Assembly (NCBI RefSeq): GCF_026967575.1
Contig: NZ_CP114054.1
Coordinates: 868,001-932,000, forward strand
Reading direction: 5' to 3'
From: Aurantiacibacter sp. MUD11
GTDB lineage: Bacteria > Pseudomonadota > Alphaproteobacteria > Sphingomonadales > Sphingomonadaceae
Length of the DNA: 64,000 bases
Below the pieces are notes generated by a model. The model did no database searches. It saw nothing but the letters and a program-made list of their open reading frames with translations, and was not told the DNA's origin. This document shows, in pieces, positions 57,113-64,000 of the stretch (its first letter is position 1; each line of letters starts with the position of its first letter). A program made the translations under genes and the position numbers.

Positions 57113-58103
57113 GCGCCCCTCCGACGGCTGGCTCGTCGAACGGGGCATCGGCGAGGAACGGGCGATCCGCTCGCAGGACGGCGAGATCGTTGCCGCACGC
57201 ATCCATTGGCCGGGCAACCTGACGCTTGGCCAGGTAGAAGACGCGGTGGTCGTCAGCCTCCGATCGAACGGCGCCTGGCGCAACAGCGGTATCGTCCGCT
57301 TTGCCAACGGCCAGGAAGCCCACGCCAGCAGGATTCCGCGCGAGACCACCGAAGGCATGCGGGTGCGGCAAAAGGTGACGCGAGAGGCGATTGCCGAACG
57401 CGGACGGCTGAAAATCGCCAGATCCACGTTCACAGAGGAAGCGGTCACCCCACCGCCGGGCCTGCTGCAACAGCTTACATCCGAAGGCGCAGATGCCCGC
57501 GAAGTGACAGCCTTCCCTGGCGAGGCCGACTGGGACGAATTGTTCATCGAGGCCTGGACAGGCGAGGTGCCCTTCAGCGGCGGATCGCTGATCCTTTCCC
57601 CCACACCGGCGATGACGCTGATCGACGTGGACCTGCACGACTATCCCGAGGCGCTGTACCACAACGGTATTCCGGTCCTGGCGCGCACGCTGGCGCGGAT
57701 GAACATCGGCGGCAATATCGGCATCGATTTCCCCACGCTCGACAAGTCGGACCGCAAGGCCATCGACGATCGTCTGTCGAAGTTCCTTGCAGACTGGCCG
57801 CATGAACGCACCGCCATGAACGGTTTCGGCTTCGTGCAGATCGTCGCGCGGCTGGAGCAGCCGAGCATGTTGCAGCGCCTTGCCTGTCACCGCGTCGGAG
57901 CTGCCGCCCGTTTCCTCTTGCGCCGTGCCGAAAGGCTGGAAGGTGCCGGCAAGATCGAACTGGCCGCGCACCCTGCCGTCATTGCCAAGCTGACGGAGGA
58001 GTGGCTGGCGGAACTCCAGCGACGTACCGGCCGCGAGGTGTCAACAAGGCCGGATCCGACCCTTGCGATCGAAGCACCGCACGCCCAGCTTGTGCCACGA
58101 TGA
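57105..58103 (+). CDS. Ribonuclease E/G family protein, short form
   Basis: 332 aa, TTG start at 57105 overlapping the maf stop by eight bases. N-terminal part has ARIHWPGNLTLGQVEDAVV rather than a standard S1 domain. The nuclease core has MTLIDVDLHDYPE and GNIGIDFPTLDKSD, corresponding to the two Mg-binding Asp sites of RNase E/G. The zinc-link cysteines (CPxCxGxG) of full-length enzymes are absent. It may be a trimmed rRNA or tRNA maturation enzyme. Position next to tRNA-Phe and infA is conserved in related genomes. Confidence 0.8.
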   Translation: MAERPSDGWLVERGIGEERAIRSQDGEIVAARIHWPGNLTLGQVEDAVVVSLRSNGAWRNSGIVRFANGQEAHASRIPRETTEGMRVRQKVTREAIAERGRLKIARSTFTEEAVTPPPGLLQQLTSEGADAREVTAFPGEADWDELFIEAWTGEVPFSGGSLILSPTPAMTLIDVDLHDYPEALYHNGIPVLARTLARMNIGGNIGIDFPTLDKSDRKAIDDRLSKFLADWPHERTAMNGFGFVQIVARLEQPSMLQRLACHRVGAAARFLLRRAERLEGAGKIELAAHPAVIAKLTEEWLAELQRRTGREVSTRPDPTLAIEAPHAQLVPR

Positions 58104-58273
58104 GCACCAAGACCGCCAAACCCTGCCCGATGTGCAAGAAGCCGCGCAGCGAGGAATTCGCGCCCTTCTGCTCCAGCCGTTGCCGCGATCGCGACCTGGC
58201 GGCGTGGTTCAACGATGGCTATGCCGTGCCCGGTCCGCCGGCCTCCCCCGACGATATCGCACGCGAAGACTGA
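58100..58273 (+). CDS. yacG: DNA gyrase inhibitor YacG
   Basis: 57 aa zinc protein. C4 zinc site Cys9, Cys12, Cys24 and Cys28 (KPCPMCKKP, PFCSSRCRDRDL) followed by AAWFNDGYAVPGPP, the conserved tail that touches GyrB in E. coli. ATGA overlap with the RNase gene. Confidence 0.93.
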   Translation: MSTKTAKPCPMCKKPRSEEFAPFCSSRCRDRDLAAWFNDGYAVPGPPASPDDIARED

Positions 58274-58373
58274 TTTTTGCCGACAAGGGGTCTTGCCAAG
58301 CGCGCAAGGCTTCGCCATAGGCGCGCTTCACTCGCTGGCCGGGCACTTCGAAGATGCCTGTCGCCGATGAGAT

Positions 58374-58448
58374 GCCTGGGTAGCTCAGTGGTAGAGCAGA
58401 CGACTGAAAATCGTCGTGTCGGTGGTTCGACTCCGCCCCCGGGCACCA
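58374..58448 (+). tRNA. tRNA-Phe (GAA)
   Basis: 75 bases including an encoded CCA. The acceptor arms GCCTGGG and CCCGGGC pair with one G-U. D stem GCTC/GAGC, anticodon stem GACGA/TCGTC with loop CTGAAAA (anticodon GAA), T stem GGTGG/CCGCC with TTCGACT loop. Confidence 0.97.
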
Positions 58449-58458
58449 CTCCTCCAGA

Positions 58459-59508
58459 CTAGTCCGGAACCGCGTCCCAGCCGAGTGGCGCGCCGCGATA
58501 GAACGCGTCGATGCGGGCGATCCCGCCGCGTTCGTCCAGCTTAAACAGGTACGCGCCGTTCACGGACATCGGCGAGATCATGTTGGTCAGGATGCGACCG
58601 TCGAACTGTTCGCCGGTATTCGCCCCCTCAACCGCGCCACGAGGTCCGGGATAGGTCACCGTGCCAATGCCCGGAGCTTCGAACGAAAGCACGGTGCCGG
58701 CTTGGTCGAGCCTTACGAAGGCGATCCCGATGCCACGCGCGCTATCGGCAAAAATGCGCACGTCGCCTACCGAGAAGTTGGAGTAGTAGCCGCTTTGCAT
58801 CTGCGCATTGCAGCCCAGCGCGAAAGGTCGAAATCCCGGCTGTGCGGGATCGAGCAGGTCCGCATCGCTTACGTCGGTCGCGCGCTGTCCGTTGTCGGTG
58901 CGCACGCAATCGTCGGGAAAGCCGAAATCCATCGGCAATGGCCCTTCCGCCTCGCCAGTCGCGAAGGCGAAGTAGCGCCTGATAGTCTGTTCGATATCCT
59001 GCACAGGGTTTGAATGCGCCTGCGCAAAAGCGGGATCAGGCGGCCCGACCAGTTCGCCATCCATCGTAAAGGGCAGCATCGGTTGCAACAGGGTAATCGT
59101 GCCGCCCCGGTCGCCACCGAATTCCTCGCGGATCGGCAGCACGTCCACACTGGCAATCTGGTCACCATCGGCCACCAGACGATAGGCCATCACGCCGTGG
59201 ACGGTGTTCTCGATGCTTTCGACGATGCGGACGACCGTATCGCCATCGGCCAGTTCCACGCGGTAATCGAGCTCGGGAAAGTCCACCGCGCCTTCCAGCG
59301 CCGTGGTTGTGCGCCACATGCCGTCCCACGGGTCCAGCCGGGCGCCGTTCTCGGTGTAGGTGAAGCCCTCCGCCAGGGGCAACACGCGGTAGTCGCCCGC
59401 GACCAGTGCCCGCTCGAAACGGTCCGCGAGGTCTTCCGGCGAGCTCTGCGCCGTTGCGGGAGTCGCAACCAGCACCGCCGCTGCGGCAATCATCCAGCGC
59501 GCGCTCAT
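58459..59508 (-). CDS. Secreted NTF2-like (DUF8021-like) protein, second of a tandem pair
   Basis: 349 aa. Signal peptide [20 protein letters not shown]. The mature part begins like a SnoaL/NTF2 fold: FERALVAGDYRVLPLAEGFTYTENGARLDPWDGMW, a pattern I recall from DUF8021. The second half (about 180-349) may be another NTF2-type module (VQDIEQTIRRYFAFATGEAEG, DDCVRTDNG, GCNAQMQSGYY). It overlaps its upstream paralogue by ATGA. Function not known. It stops 11 bases from the tRNA on the other strand. Confidence 0.68.
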   Translation of the reverse strand: MSARWMIAAAAVLVATPATAQSSPEDLADRFERALVAGDYRVLPLAEGFTYTENGARLDPWDGMWRTTTALEGAVDFPELDYRVELADGDTVVRIVESIENTVHGVMAYRLVADGDQIASVDVLPIREEFGGDRGGTITLLQPMLPFTMDGELVGPPDPAFAQAHSNPVQDIEQTIRRYFAFATGEAEGPLPMDFGFPDDCVRTDNGQRATDVSDADLLDPAQPGFRPFALGCNAQMQSGYYSNFSVGDVRIFADSARGIGIAFVRLDQAGTVLSFEAPGIGTVTYPGPRGAVEGANTGEQFDGRILTNMISPMSVNGAYLFKLDERGGIARIDAFYRGAPLGWDAVPD

Positions 59509-60497
59509 GGGATCACCACCACGCCTTCGGCATCGGCCCATGGGGGCGGATTGCCATAGGGCGTTTCGATCAGCGTCATCTCGATGCGGTGGATCATGCC
59601 GTCCTTCAACTTGAAGCCTTCCACCACGGTCAGGCCGCGCGGAACGTTGAAATAGGGCGGCAGCACGAAGGTGTTGCCGGTCGAAAGCGGCAGCTCGCGC
59701 ACCGTGCCGTCATGGTCGAGGTAGACCATGGCCAGCACCGCCTGCCGTTCCTCGTCCAGCACCAGGAAGCGCCGGTCACGAATGTCGGTGACGAAACCGA
59801 GGAAGCCCATGCCGAACTGGTTGCGGCAATCGAGCGAGCGGAAATCGGTGTCCTGCGAGTGGCCATAGGCCTCGGCAGTCTCGAGATTGGTGGTCTTCAG
59901 CCCGTGCTCCAGCCGGTCGCAGTCCGGATGGAAGAAGGTGTAGTCGGCACGGCCATCGTTGCGCACCATGGCGGTGAAGTAGCGGTTCACCACGCTGACC
60001 ATCTCGTCACGCGACAGGCGCTCTTCCTCCGGTACGGTTTCGTACCAGGTGGCTTCGGCCTCACCCATTTCCTCGTAGCGGGCGTAGCCACCCGGATCAC
60101 GGATGTAGAGCGTCTCGATCTCGTGGATTTCGCCGCCCATTACCCGCATCCGCAGGTCGAGCATGGCGGGCGCGCCGTGTTCGGTAACGGTGGTGATGAC
60201 GCCGACGTTGCCCGTATGCGGATCGGCGAAGACGTGACGATAGGTTCCCAGCCCGTCGATGGTCGCCCAGCTGCCCCGCCCCGGCTCCAGCTGCACGCCA
60301 TTCTCCGCGAAGCGCACCTCCTCCGCCAGCGGCAGCGCGTCGAGGTCTTTCGCCACCATCGCCGTCAGGTAGGCATCGACATGCCCCTCCAGGCATTCGC
60401 GCGCGCAGCCGTTGTCATGGGCGGATAATGGATTGATCGCCTGGGAACCCGGCCCAAGGGCCAGCATTGCAAAAGCGGACAGAATCAATCTACGCAT
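59505..60497 (-). CDS. Secreted NTF2-like (DUF8021-like) protein, first of a tandem pair
   Basis: 330 aa. Signal peptide [20 protein letters not shown]. The first NTF2-like module is [35 protein letters not shown], close to the paired protein's LPLAE...ENG pattern. The second module starts near [32 protein letters not shown] and includes [22 protein letters not shown]. No catalytic residues are assigned. The pair shares one operon and probably one compartment (periplasm). Such domains bind or turn over small hydrophobic molecules in other systems. Confidence 0.68.
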   Translation of the reverse strand: MRRLILSAFAMLALGPGSQAINPLSAHDNGCARECLEGHVDAYLTAMVAKDLDALPLAEEVRFAENGVQLEPGRGSWATIDGLGTYRHVFADPHTGNVGVITTVTEHGAPAMLDLRMRVMGGEIHEIETLYIRDPGGYARYEEMGEAEATWYETVPEEERLSRDEMVSVVNRYFTAMVRNDGRADYTFFHPDCDRLEHGLKTTNLETAEAYGHSQDTDFRSLDCRNQFGMGFLGFVTDIRDRRFLVLDEERQAVLAMVYLDHDGTVRELPLSTGNTFVLPPYFNVPRGLTVVEGFKLKDGMIHRIEMTLIETPYGNPPPWADAEGVVVIP

Positions 60498-60560
60498 GGA
60501 ACTCCCCTCGCCGCGAGCTTAACGGCAAGGAATTATCCGGCAAGCAAAAGGACTTCACTC

Positions 60561-61163
60561 ATGGCCCGCATCCTCGTGCTCTACTATTCCTCCTACGGTC
60601 ACATCTCGCAGATGGCGGAAGCCGTGGCCGCCGGCATTCGCGATGCCGGGCACGAGGCCGACATCCGCCGCGTGCCGGAAACCGCACCGCAGGAGATCGT
60701 CGAGAACTTCGGCTTCCAGACCAATGACGAGCATCCGCTGATCGAAGGCCCGGATGCCCTGGGCAGCTATGACGGCCTGGTGCTGGGCGCCCCGACCCGC
60801 TTTGGCCGCCTGCCCAGCCAGATGGCCGCCTTCCTCGACACCTGTGGCGGCGTCTGGGCCAGTGGCGCGCTGATCGGCAAGCCGGGCGCGGTGTTCACTT
60901 CCAGCAATTCGCAGCACGGCGGGCAGGAAACCACGTTGTTCTCCATGATCACCAACCTGCTGCATTTCGGCATGTCCATCATCGGTCTCGACTACGGCTT
61001 CGACGGCCAGAACGGCGTCGACGAAGTCAAGGGCGGCGCGCCTTACGGTGCCACCACCATTGCCGGGCCGGACGGCAGCCGCCAGCCGAGCGAAGTCGAG
61101 GTGGAAGGCGCCAAGTACCTCGGCCGCCGCGTGGCGAACACGGCCGCCAAGCTGATGGACTAA
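60561..61163 (+). CDS. wrbA: NAD(P)H:quinone oxidoreductase WrbA
   Basis: 200 aa flavodoxin-like, tetrameric FMN enzyme that reduces quinones by two electrons. FMN loop [36 protein letters not shown] and [15 protein letters not shown] are typical. Ribosome site AAAAGGA. Divergent from the NTF2-like pair with 63 bases between. Confidence 0.95.
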   Translation: MARILVLYYSSYGHISQMAEAVAAGIRDAGHEADIRRVPETAPQEIVENFGFQTNDEHPLIEGPDALGSYDGLVLGAPTRFGRLPSQMAAFLDTCGGVWASGALIGKPGAVFTSSNSQHGGQETTLFSMITNLLHFGMSIIGLDYGFDGQNGVDEVKGGAPYGATTIAGPDGSRQPSEVEVEGAKYLGRRVANTAAKLMD

Positions 61164-61178
61164 CGCCGGAATCTCGAT

Positions 61179-61192
61179 GTGATCGAGATCAA
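61179..61192 (+). promoter_or_regulatory. FNR/FixK-type box upstream of the DUF2267 gene
   Basis: GTGATCGAGATCAA matches TTGAT-N4-ATCAA at 9 of 10 defined positions. A -10-like AGTAAT lies at 61218-61223, about 35 bases from the box centre, as expected of class II activation at -41.5. Confidence 0.55.
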
Positions 61193-61282
61193 TGACGGAC
61201 CCGTTCAGTGATATCAGAGTAATAGGTGCGGCATCTGCGATGCGGGCCGCATTGTTGCTCCGATATCTGAGGAGGTTCCGTC

Positions 61283-61720
61283 ATGAGCACCACCGGACTC
61301 GAGGTCTTCGACAAGACACTTCACACGACCCATATCTGGCTCGATGAAATCAACGACAAGATCGGGCCGGACCGCGCCGTCGCCTGGAAAGTCCTGTCCG
61401 TCGTGCTGCACACCTTGCGCGATCGCCTGCCGATGCAGGTCGCCGCGCACCTGGGAGCACAACTGCCGCTGATGGTGCGCGGCATCTATTACGATCAGTT
61501 CGAACCCGAAAAGCTGCCCAGCGACATGCAGAGCGCGGAGGAGTTCATCCACGCGGTACAGGACGGGCTGCACAACACCCGCACCGTCGATTCCAAGGAC
61601 GCGATCGAGGCGGTCTTCTCCGTCCTTTCCGGCCACGTTTCGAGAGGACAGATCGAAAAGGTGCGCCACGCGCTGCCCAAGAACCTGCGCGCGCTGTGGC
61701 CCGAAGAGATGCTGGCCTGA
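61283..61720 (+). CDS. DUF2267 family protein
   Basis: 145 aa helical protein with LEVFDKTLHTTHIWLDEINDKIG, AWKVLSVVLHTLRDRLPMQVAAHLGAQLP and IEAVFSVLSGHVSRGQIEKVRHALP, all hallmarks of DUF2267. Function unknown; such genes often occur with universal stress genes or in low-oxygen regulons. ATG 61283 has GAGGAGG upstream. An FNR-type box precedes it. Confidence 0.88.
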   Translation: MSTTGLEVFDKTLHTTHIWLDEINDKIGPDRAVAWKVLSVVLHTLRDRLPMQVAAHLGAQLPLMVRGIYYDQFEPEKLPSDMQSAEEFIHAVQDGLHNTRTVDSKDAIEAVFSVLSGHVSRGQIEKVRHALPKNLRALWPEEMLA

Positions 61721-61791
61721 CCGAGCCAATCCACCGCGCACCCACTGTGATCGATATGGTCAAGCGCTCTGCGCGCGGCTAACCGTGCGTA

Positions 61792-63084
61792 ATGCATGAA
61801 ACTTCAGGCGGACTATCCCCCTTCGACCTCGCGGCCATGCTGGTGGTCGCCTCCGCCCTGCTGGGCTGGTTCAACCACCACTTCATCAAGCTGCCCCACG
61901 TCATCGGGCTGACAGTGATGGGCGCGGTGGCCGCGGTGGGCCTGCTGGTCGCCAATGCCTTCATCCCCGGCGTCACCCTGGACGATACCGTCGCCCGCCT
62001 GCTGGAACGGATGAACTTCACCGACACGCTGCTGCAGGGGATGCTCAGCTTCCTGCTGTTCGCCGGCGCGCTGCATGTCGATCTCGACCGGTTGAAGGCC
62101 GACTGGGCGCCCGTTCTGCTGCTCTCCACCGTCGGCGTGATCGTCTCCACGGTCATCGTCGGCCTGCTGACCTGGGGCGTCGGCCTGCTGCTCGAACTAC
62201 CCATCGCACCGATATGGTACTTCGTTTTCGGCGCGCTGATCGCCCCGACCGACCCGGTGGCGGTGCTGGGCGTGCTGAAAGAGGAACACGTCGAGGAAAG
62301 CCTGCAGGCCAGCGTCGCCGGCGAAAGCCTGTTCAACGACGGCGTCGGCATCGTGGTCTTCACAATCCTGCTGGGCGCCGCCGTGACCGGCCAGGACTTC
62401 GACATCGGCGAAGGCGCGCGGCTGTTCGTGATGGAAGCTGGCGGGGGAATCCTGATCGGCCTGGTCGCGGGCTACATGGGCTTCCGCGCCATGCGCTCCA
62501 TGGACGAATACGGGCTGGAGGTGACGATCACGCTCGCCGTCGTCATGGGCGGCTATGCGCTGTGCCATGCGCTGCACGTGTCCGGCCCGCTGGCGATGGC
62601 GGTCGCCGGCCTGCTGATCGGCAATCACGGCGTCACCTACGCGATGAGCGACATCACCCGCGATTATGTCATCAAGTTCTGGGAGGTGGTGGACGAGCTG
62701 CTCAACTCCGTCCTGTTCCTGCTGATCGGGCTGGAAATGATCGCGCTGGTGCCGGGCGTGGATGAAAGCCTGCTGATGCTGGCGGCCATCCCCGTCACCC
62801 TGTTCGCTCGCGCCGCGGCCGTGACGCTGTCGACCCGCGTGGTGCCCGCCGCCCGGCCCAAGGCAGAGGGCGCATGGGGCGTCCTGTGGTGGGGCGGTCT
62901 GCGCGGTGGCATCTCCGTGGCACTGGCCCTGTCGCTGCCCGCCGGGCCGGTGCGAGACCTGGTCCTGGCCGCCACATTCGGGGCCGTTCTGTTCAGCGTC
63001 CTCGTCCAGCGAGCCACGCTGGGCCGCATGATCGAGCGCAGCAAGGTGCCGCACGAAGGCGAGGTTCCTGCCGGGCTTGAGTGA
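61792..63084 (+). CDS. Na+/H+ antiporter, CPA1 family (NhaP-like)
   Basis: 430 aa, about 12 transmembrane helices. The ion site is APTDPVAVLGVLKEE followed by VAGESLFNDGVGIVVF, the CPA1 ND-type motif of electroneutral exchangers. GPLAMAVAGLLIGNHG and GVLWWGGLRGGISVALALSLP are later family blocks. Exchanges cytoplasmic sodium or other cations for protons. The 71 bases upstream show no clear promoter. Confidence 0.92.
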   Translation: MHETSGGLSPFDLAAMLVVASALLGWFNHHFIKLPHVIGLTVMGAVAAVGLLVANAFIPGVTLDDTVARLLERMNFTDTLLQGMLSFLLFAGALHVDLDRLKADWAPVLLLSTVGVIVSTVIVGLLTWGVGLLLELPIAPIWYFVFGALIAPTDPVAVLGVLKEEHVEESLQASVAGESLFNDGVGIVVFTILLGAAVTGQDFDIGEGARLFVMEAGGGILIGLVAGYMGFRAMRSMDEYGLEVTITLAVVMGGYALCHALHVSGPLAMAVAGLLIGNHGVTYAMSDITRDYVIKFWEVVDELLNSVLFLLIGLEMIALVPGVDESLLMLAAIPVTLFARAAAVTLSTRVVPAARPKAEGAWGVLWWGGLRGGISVALALSLPAGPVRDLVLAATFGAVLFSVLVQRATLGRMIERSKVPHEGEVPAGLE

Positions 63085-63216
63085 CCTTCCCGCCACACTG
63101 CTCAGACAAGTGTAGGTGACTGGTTACTGGTGAAAAATGTCGCTTGCGAACGCTCTCAATTGCGCACATCCATGGCGCAGGCCAAACATGGTCTGACACT
63201 AGGGGGACAATTTCCT

Positions 63217-63732
63217 ATGAAGTTGAAGTTTGCGACCGCCGTGCTTGCGGCGTCCGTCGGCCTGTCTGGCTGCGCCACCGTTCTGAATGGCGTGAACCAG
63301 CCGGTCGAATTCCAGTCCGATCCCGATGGTGCGGTGATCGAACTCTACAGCGGCCAGAGCTGCACGACCCCGTGCTCGTTCGAAATGCGCCGTGGCGACG
63401 ATAACATCGTGACCTTCTCGCGCGATGGCTACCAGGACGTCGAAGTCATGATTCAGAGCCGCACCGGTGGCGGCGTTGCCGGCAACCTGCTGGCCGGCGG
63501 CATCATCGGCGGCGTGGTGGATGCCAGCAATGGTGCTTCCAACCACCTCTATCCCGATCCGGTCTATGTCCGCATGGTTCCGGTCGGCGAGAATGGCGAA
63601 GCCCTGCTGCTCGACAAGGACGGTGAAGTGATCAGCACCGTTGCCGAATACAACGCCGAAGTCGAAGCCGACGTGCGCGAAGGCCTGGTCGACCAGGGCC
63701 TGGTCGCCGGCGCTGCCGACGAAGAAGACTGA
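63217..63732 (+). CDS. PEGA-like lipoprotein with glycine zipper
   Basis: 171 aa. Lipoprotein signal MKLKFATAVLAASVGLSGC with Cys19. A PEGA-type strand pattern follows (SDPDGAVIELYSGQ, TTPCSFEMRRGD, FSRDGYQDVEVM). Residues about 85-110 form a glycine zipper (GGGVAGNLLAGGIIGGVVDASNGAS) that may touch the membrane. Acidic C-terminus. Start at ATG 63217 behind AGGGGGA. The 130 bases upstream hold no clear gene. Terminator downstream. Confidence 0.78.
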   Translation: MKLKFATAVLAASVGLSGCATVLNGVNQPVEFQSDPDGAVIELYSGQSCTTPCSFEMRRGDDNIVTFSRDGYQDVEVMIQSRTGGGVAGNLLAGGIIGGVVDASNGASNHLYPDPVYVRMVPVGENGEALLLDKDGEVISTVAEYNAEVEADVREGLVDQGLVAGAADEED

Positions 63733-63756
63733 GCCGGTTCGCCAATGCGAATTGAC

Positions 63757-63792
63757 GGGGCGCGGCAGGCGACTGCCGCGCCCCTTTTCTTT
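63757..63792 (+). terminator. Strong Rho-independent terminator after the lipoprotein gene
   Basis: Perfect 12-bp stem (63757-63768 with 63773-63784), loop GCGA, then TTTTCTTT. Confidence 0.92.
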
Positions 63793-63932
63793 GCCGGGGG
63801 CCGTCACTCCGCCTGCAATTGCCTCGCCCTGCCCCCTCGTGTATAGGCTCGGCTTCCGCGCGCCCCGGCCCATGCGAACCCGTTTCGCCACGCCGGGGCG
63901 CTCGCTTTTTCAAGTTGGAAAGGTTGCCGCCC

Positions 63933-64000
63933 ATGTCCCGCCGTCGCCAGATCTACGAAGGCAAGGCCAAGATCCTTTACGAAGGCCCCGAACCGGGCAC
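63933..64000 (+). CDS. purC: SAICAR synthetase (PurC), 5' end only
   Basis: ATG 63933 with GGAAAGG before it; the visible peptide starts [20 protein letters not shown] and is cut by the window edge. [13 protein letters not shown] is the unmistakable PurC N-terminus. The enzyme joins aspartate to CAIR in purine synthesis. Confidence 0.93.

Noticed and set aside
61745-61762. A further FNR-like half site before the antiporter gene (TGTGATCGATATGGTCAA)
   Set aside because: The two half sites are separated by the wrong number of bases, so it does not fit the consensus.

Overview
The window reads as a chromosomal segment from a high-GC alphaproteobacterium, most likely of the order Sphingomonadales and close to the Erythrobacteraceae. 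The basis is the overall protein style, the cluster pckA / chvI-chvG-hprK-rapZ-EIIA-HPr typical of Alphaproteobacteria, the block infA-maf-RNase E/G-yacG-tRNA-Phe, the short HisG, a TonB-dependent receptor, and an SOS box of the alphaproteobacterial type (GAAC-N7-GAAC). This placement is inference from memory; no database was searched. Genes are densely packed: the longest gene-free stretch is about 275 bases, and many genes overlap by ATGA, GTGA or TGATG. I see no insertion sequence, prophage, CRISPR array or rRNA. One tRNA (Phe) is present.

Layout. 1-2.4 kb: the 5' part of parC, a PfpI/DJ-1-like protein and two small coupled genes. 2.4-5.7 kb: an iron-sulfur block on the minus strand (two tandem cysteine desulfurases and an adrenodoxin-type ferredoxin that seems to start at ATC), divergent from an alpha/beta hydrolase. 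5.7-11.2 kb: a TonB-like protein behind a Zur-type palindrome, a DUF885 Tat lipoprotein, a NodB-type deacetylase convergent with a methyltransferase, and small proteins. 11.4-18.5 kb: pckA divergent from the ChvI/ChvG two-component system, HprK, RapZ, EIIA-Man and HPr, which ties envelope sensing to carbon control, then a TrmH-type methyltransferase. 18.6-28.7 kb: housekeeping genes (rmuC with an SOS box, fhs, def, recR, fmt, truA), an oxidoreductase and a class A penicillin-binding protein.

28.9-38.8 kb is more accessory: a DUF6152 protein coupled to a secreted beta-propeller protein, cobS without cobT, three glutathione S-transferases, a J-domain protein, BolA, pirin, FKBP, an epoxide-hydrolase-like enzyme and DUF2332. 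38.9-44.5 kb is hisG-hisD-nusB-thiL followed by the proton-pumping pyrophosphatase. 44.6-53 kb: a coupled GNAT/JmjC pair, a thioesterase, a universal stress protein with an FNR-type site, uvrC, an amino acid permease and a flavoprotein gene broken by one frameshift. 53-64 kb: a TonB-dependent receptor with Gly/Pro-rich insertions, the infA block, two tandem secreted NTF2-like paralogues, wrbA, a DUF2267 gene with a second FNR-type site, a Na+/H+ antiporter, a PEGA-like lipoprotein and the start of purC.

The sequence does not reveal an obviously new defence or mobile system. The best leads are regulatory or architectural: the Zur-type box on a TonB gene, two FNR-type promoters on stress genes, the modified receptor loops, the tandem NTF2-like proteins, the GNAT/JmjC pair and the ATC-start ferredoxin.
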